From: JBBWZH01 sp035544115
GTDB taxonomy: Bacteria > Actinomycetota > Actinomycetes > Mycobacteriales > CADCTP01
Direction: 5' to 3'
Assembly (NCBI GenBank): GCA_963714145.1
Contig: OY970235.1
Coordinates: 7,564,001 to 7,628,000 of the forward strand
Length of the DNA stretch: 64,000 bases
In this document: piece by piece, positions 61,700 through 64,000 of the stretch
How the letters are laid out: each line of letters begins with the position of its first letter
How positions within the stretch are numbered: the first letter of the stretch is position 1
Notes under the pieces: generated by a model
What the model saw: only the letters and a program-made list of their open reading frames with translations
Database searches by the model: none
Told to the model about the DNA's origin: nothing
Translations under genes and position numbers: made by a program

Positions 61700-62395
61700 G
61701 TGTCCAGCGAGATCTTCGTCAATTATCGGCGGGCCGACAGCGGCAGTTACGGGGCGCTGCTCTACGTCGATTTGGTCCGCTACTTCGGTGTGGGCCGGGT
61801 CTTCATGGACAGCATGTCGATCCCGGCCGGCAGCGATTTCACCGTAGAGCTGCTGGCGCGGGTGCGGCGGACGCAGGTGGTGCTGGCGGTCATCGGGCCG
61901 GCCTGGCTGACCGCGACGAACGCCCGGGGTGACCGGCTGATCTTCGATCCCGACGACTGGGTGCGGCGTGAGCTGGTGACGGCGTTCGAGGCCGGCGTGC
62001 GGGTGATTCCGGTGCTGACCGATGGCGCCGTGCTGCCGACCGGTGCGGAGCTGCCGGATGACATCGCCGCGTTGGCGCGTTGCCAGTACCGGTGGCTGCG
62101 CGCCGGCGATGTGGTCGCCGACCTGGACCGGCTGCACCGTGATCTTGCCGCTGCCGCGCCGGAACTCGCGGTGCGCCGCCGCCGCGGCCACCAGCCCAGG
62201 GTGGTGGCGATCTGGCTGCCCGGCCGGCGGGCGGTCCGGTGGGTGGCGCACTGGCTGGTCGCCATGGGGGTCGCGTCGGCCGCGGTGGCGCAGTGCCTGC
62301 CGGCGCGGAACCGGCTGCGGAACCGGGTGTGGCACAGGTCATACTTCGCCCGGGAGCACCGCCAAACCCCACCGCGTTGCCGTAGACAAAGCTGA
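61700..62395 (+). CDS. TIR-domain protein
   Basis: 231 residues. A TIR domain fills residues 1-150: SEIFVNYRRADSGSYGALLY, VFMDSMSIPAGSDFTVELLA, VVLAVIGPAWLTATNARGDR, then DDWVRRELVTAFEAGVRVIP. The Glu of the WVRRE segment is at the position of the catalytic glutamate of NAD-cleaving TIR domains. After it comes a basic region with a weakly hydrophobic helix (AVRWVAHWLVAMGVASAAVA). Bacterial TIR proteins often act in antiphage defence by depleting NAD or making signal molecules. GTG at 61700 with GGAGGGGGCGGG upstream. Associated with the small membrane protein before it. Confidence 0.82.
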   Translation: MSSEIFVNYRRADSGSYGALLYVDLVRYFGVGRVFMDSMSIPAGSDFTVELLARVRRTQVVLAVIGPAWLTATNARGDRLIFDPDDWVRRELVTAFEAGVRVIPVLTDGAVLPTGAELPDDIAALARCQYRWLRAGDVVADLDRLHRDLAAAAPELAVRRRRGHQPRVVAIWLPGRRAVRWVAHWLVAMGVASAAVAQCLPARNRLRNRVWHRSYFAREHRQTPPRCRRQS

Positions 62396-62412
62396 GTCGG
62401 GTAGGCTCAGCT
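62390..62412 (+). terminator. Weak hairpin between the TIR gene and dnaK
   Basis: AGCTGAG (62390-62396) / CTCAGCT (62406-62412), 9-base loop, overlapping the TIR stop codon. No T tract; could attenuate read-through into dnaK or be incidental. Confidence 0.3.
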
Positions 62413-62433
62413 CGCTTGCTCCGATAGACATCA

Positions 62434-62447
62434 TCTCAGATCTGAGA
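62434..62447 (+). promoter_or_regulatory. 14-bp palindrome in the dnaK leader
   Basis: TCTCAGATCTGAGA is a perfect palindrome ending just before the dnaK start; its right arm overlaps the purine-rich ribosome binding region (GAGAGG, 62444-62449). It could bind a regulator or hide the ribosome site as RNA. It does not match the HspR HAIR element (CTTGAGT-N7-ACTCAAG). Confidence 0.45.
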
Positions 62448-62454
62448 GGTACTC

Positions 62455-64000
<1,546 letters not shown>

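Noticed and set aside
62396..62454. HspR/HAIR operator before dnaK
   Set aside because: No CTTGAGT-N7-ACTCAAG match; the palindrome present has a different sequence.

Overview
The window is high-GC actinobacterial DNA: almost every third codon position is G or C, GTG starts are common, and several genes look leaderless. The content (rpsF-ssb-rpsR-rplI-dnaB, a dnaB carrying two inteins, FadE5-type acyl-CoA dehydrogenase, Scr1-type HTH/DUF397 genes, EspC/WXG-like proteins, Hsp70-like proteins with a transmembrane anchor) fits Micromonosporaceae or a close relative; that placement is inference. The rpsF-dnaB cluster usually lies close to oriC in this group.

Layout. 1-6.6 kb: rpsF, ssb, rpsR, rplI and, convergent to them, dnaB with a P-loop intein and a second canonical intein; the dnaB promoter carries a perfect LexA box. 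6.6-9 kb: PadR-like regulator, fructosamine-kinase-like protein, low-molecular-weight protein-tyrosine phosphatase with an apparent one-base frameshift. 9-22.5 kb: two tandem membrane-anchored Hsp70-like proteins that share strongly skewed, nearly identical DNA blocks, two LuxR-type regulators (one a large ATPase), and a tightly overlapping operon of dynamin-like GTPase, GrpE-like protein, second dynamin-like GTPase and an acidic protein. This is the most system-like part of the window.

22.5-41.8 kb is mostly metabolism: a TldD/PmbA protease pair, a secreted beta-propeller-like protein, GTP-type PEP carboxykinase, MtnA with a class II aldolase, a HelD-type helicase, a 2-oxoacid dehydrogenase E1a/E1b/E2 operon, a small basic protein, an XRE regulator, a thioredoxin-NHL protein, a tyrosine phosphatase and soluble transhydrogenase.

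41.8-53 kb: a large repeat-containing protein of unknown function, FadE5-like acyl-CoA dehydrogenase with two inverted-repeat operators, a CbiX/SirB-like chelatase, a four-gene SseB-like / type VII secretion-like cluster, then a short tryptophan-rich leader ORF followed by an AspRS-like protein with a damaged motif 2 and an aminotransferase-fold protein that lacks the Schiff-base lysine, and a small acidic protein with an internal duplication.

53-64 kb: 2'-5' RNA ligase-like protein, secreted I36 inhibitor-like protein, tRNA-Gly(CCC), membrane proteins, an HdrD-like iron-sulfur membrane protein, an AIM24 protein, a convergent DUF397 / frameshifted HTH pair, a repeat-bearing intergenic region, a small membrane protein directly followed by a TIR-domain protein (possible defence pair), and the 5' part of dnaK running off the right edge. 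I saw no CRISPR array, insertion sequence or rRNA.
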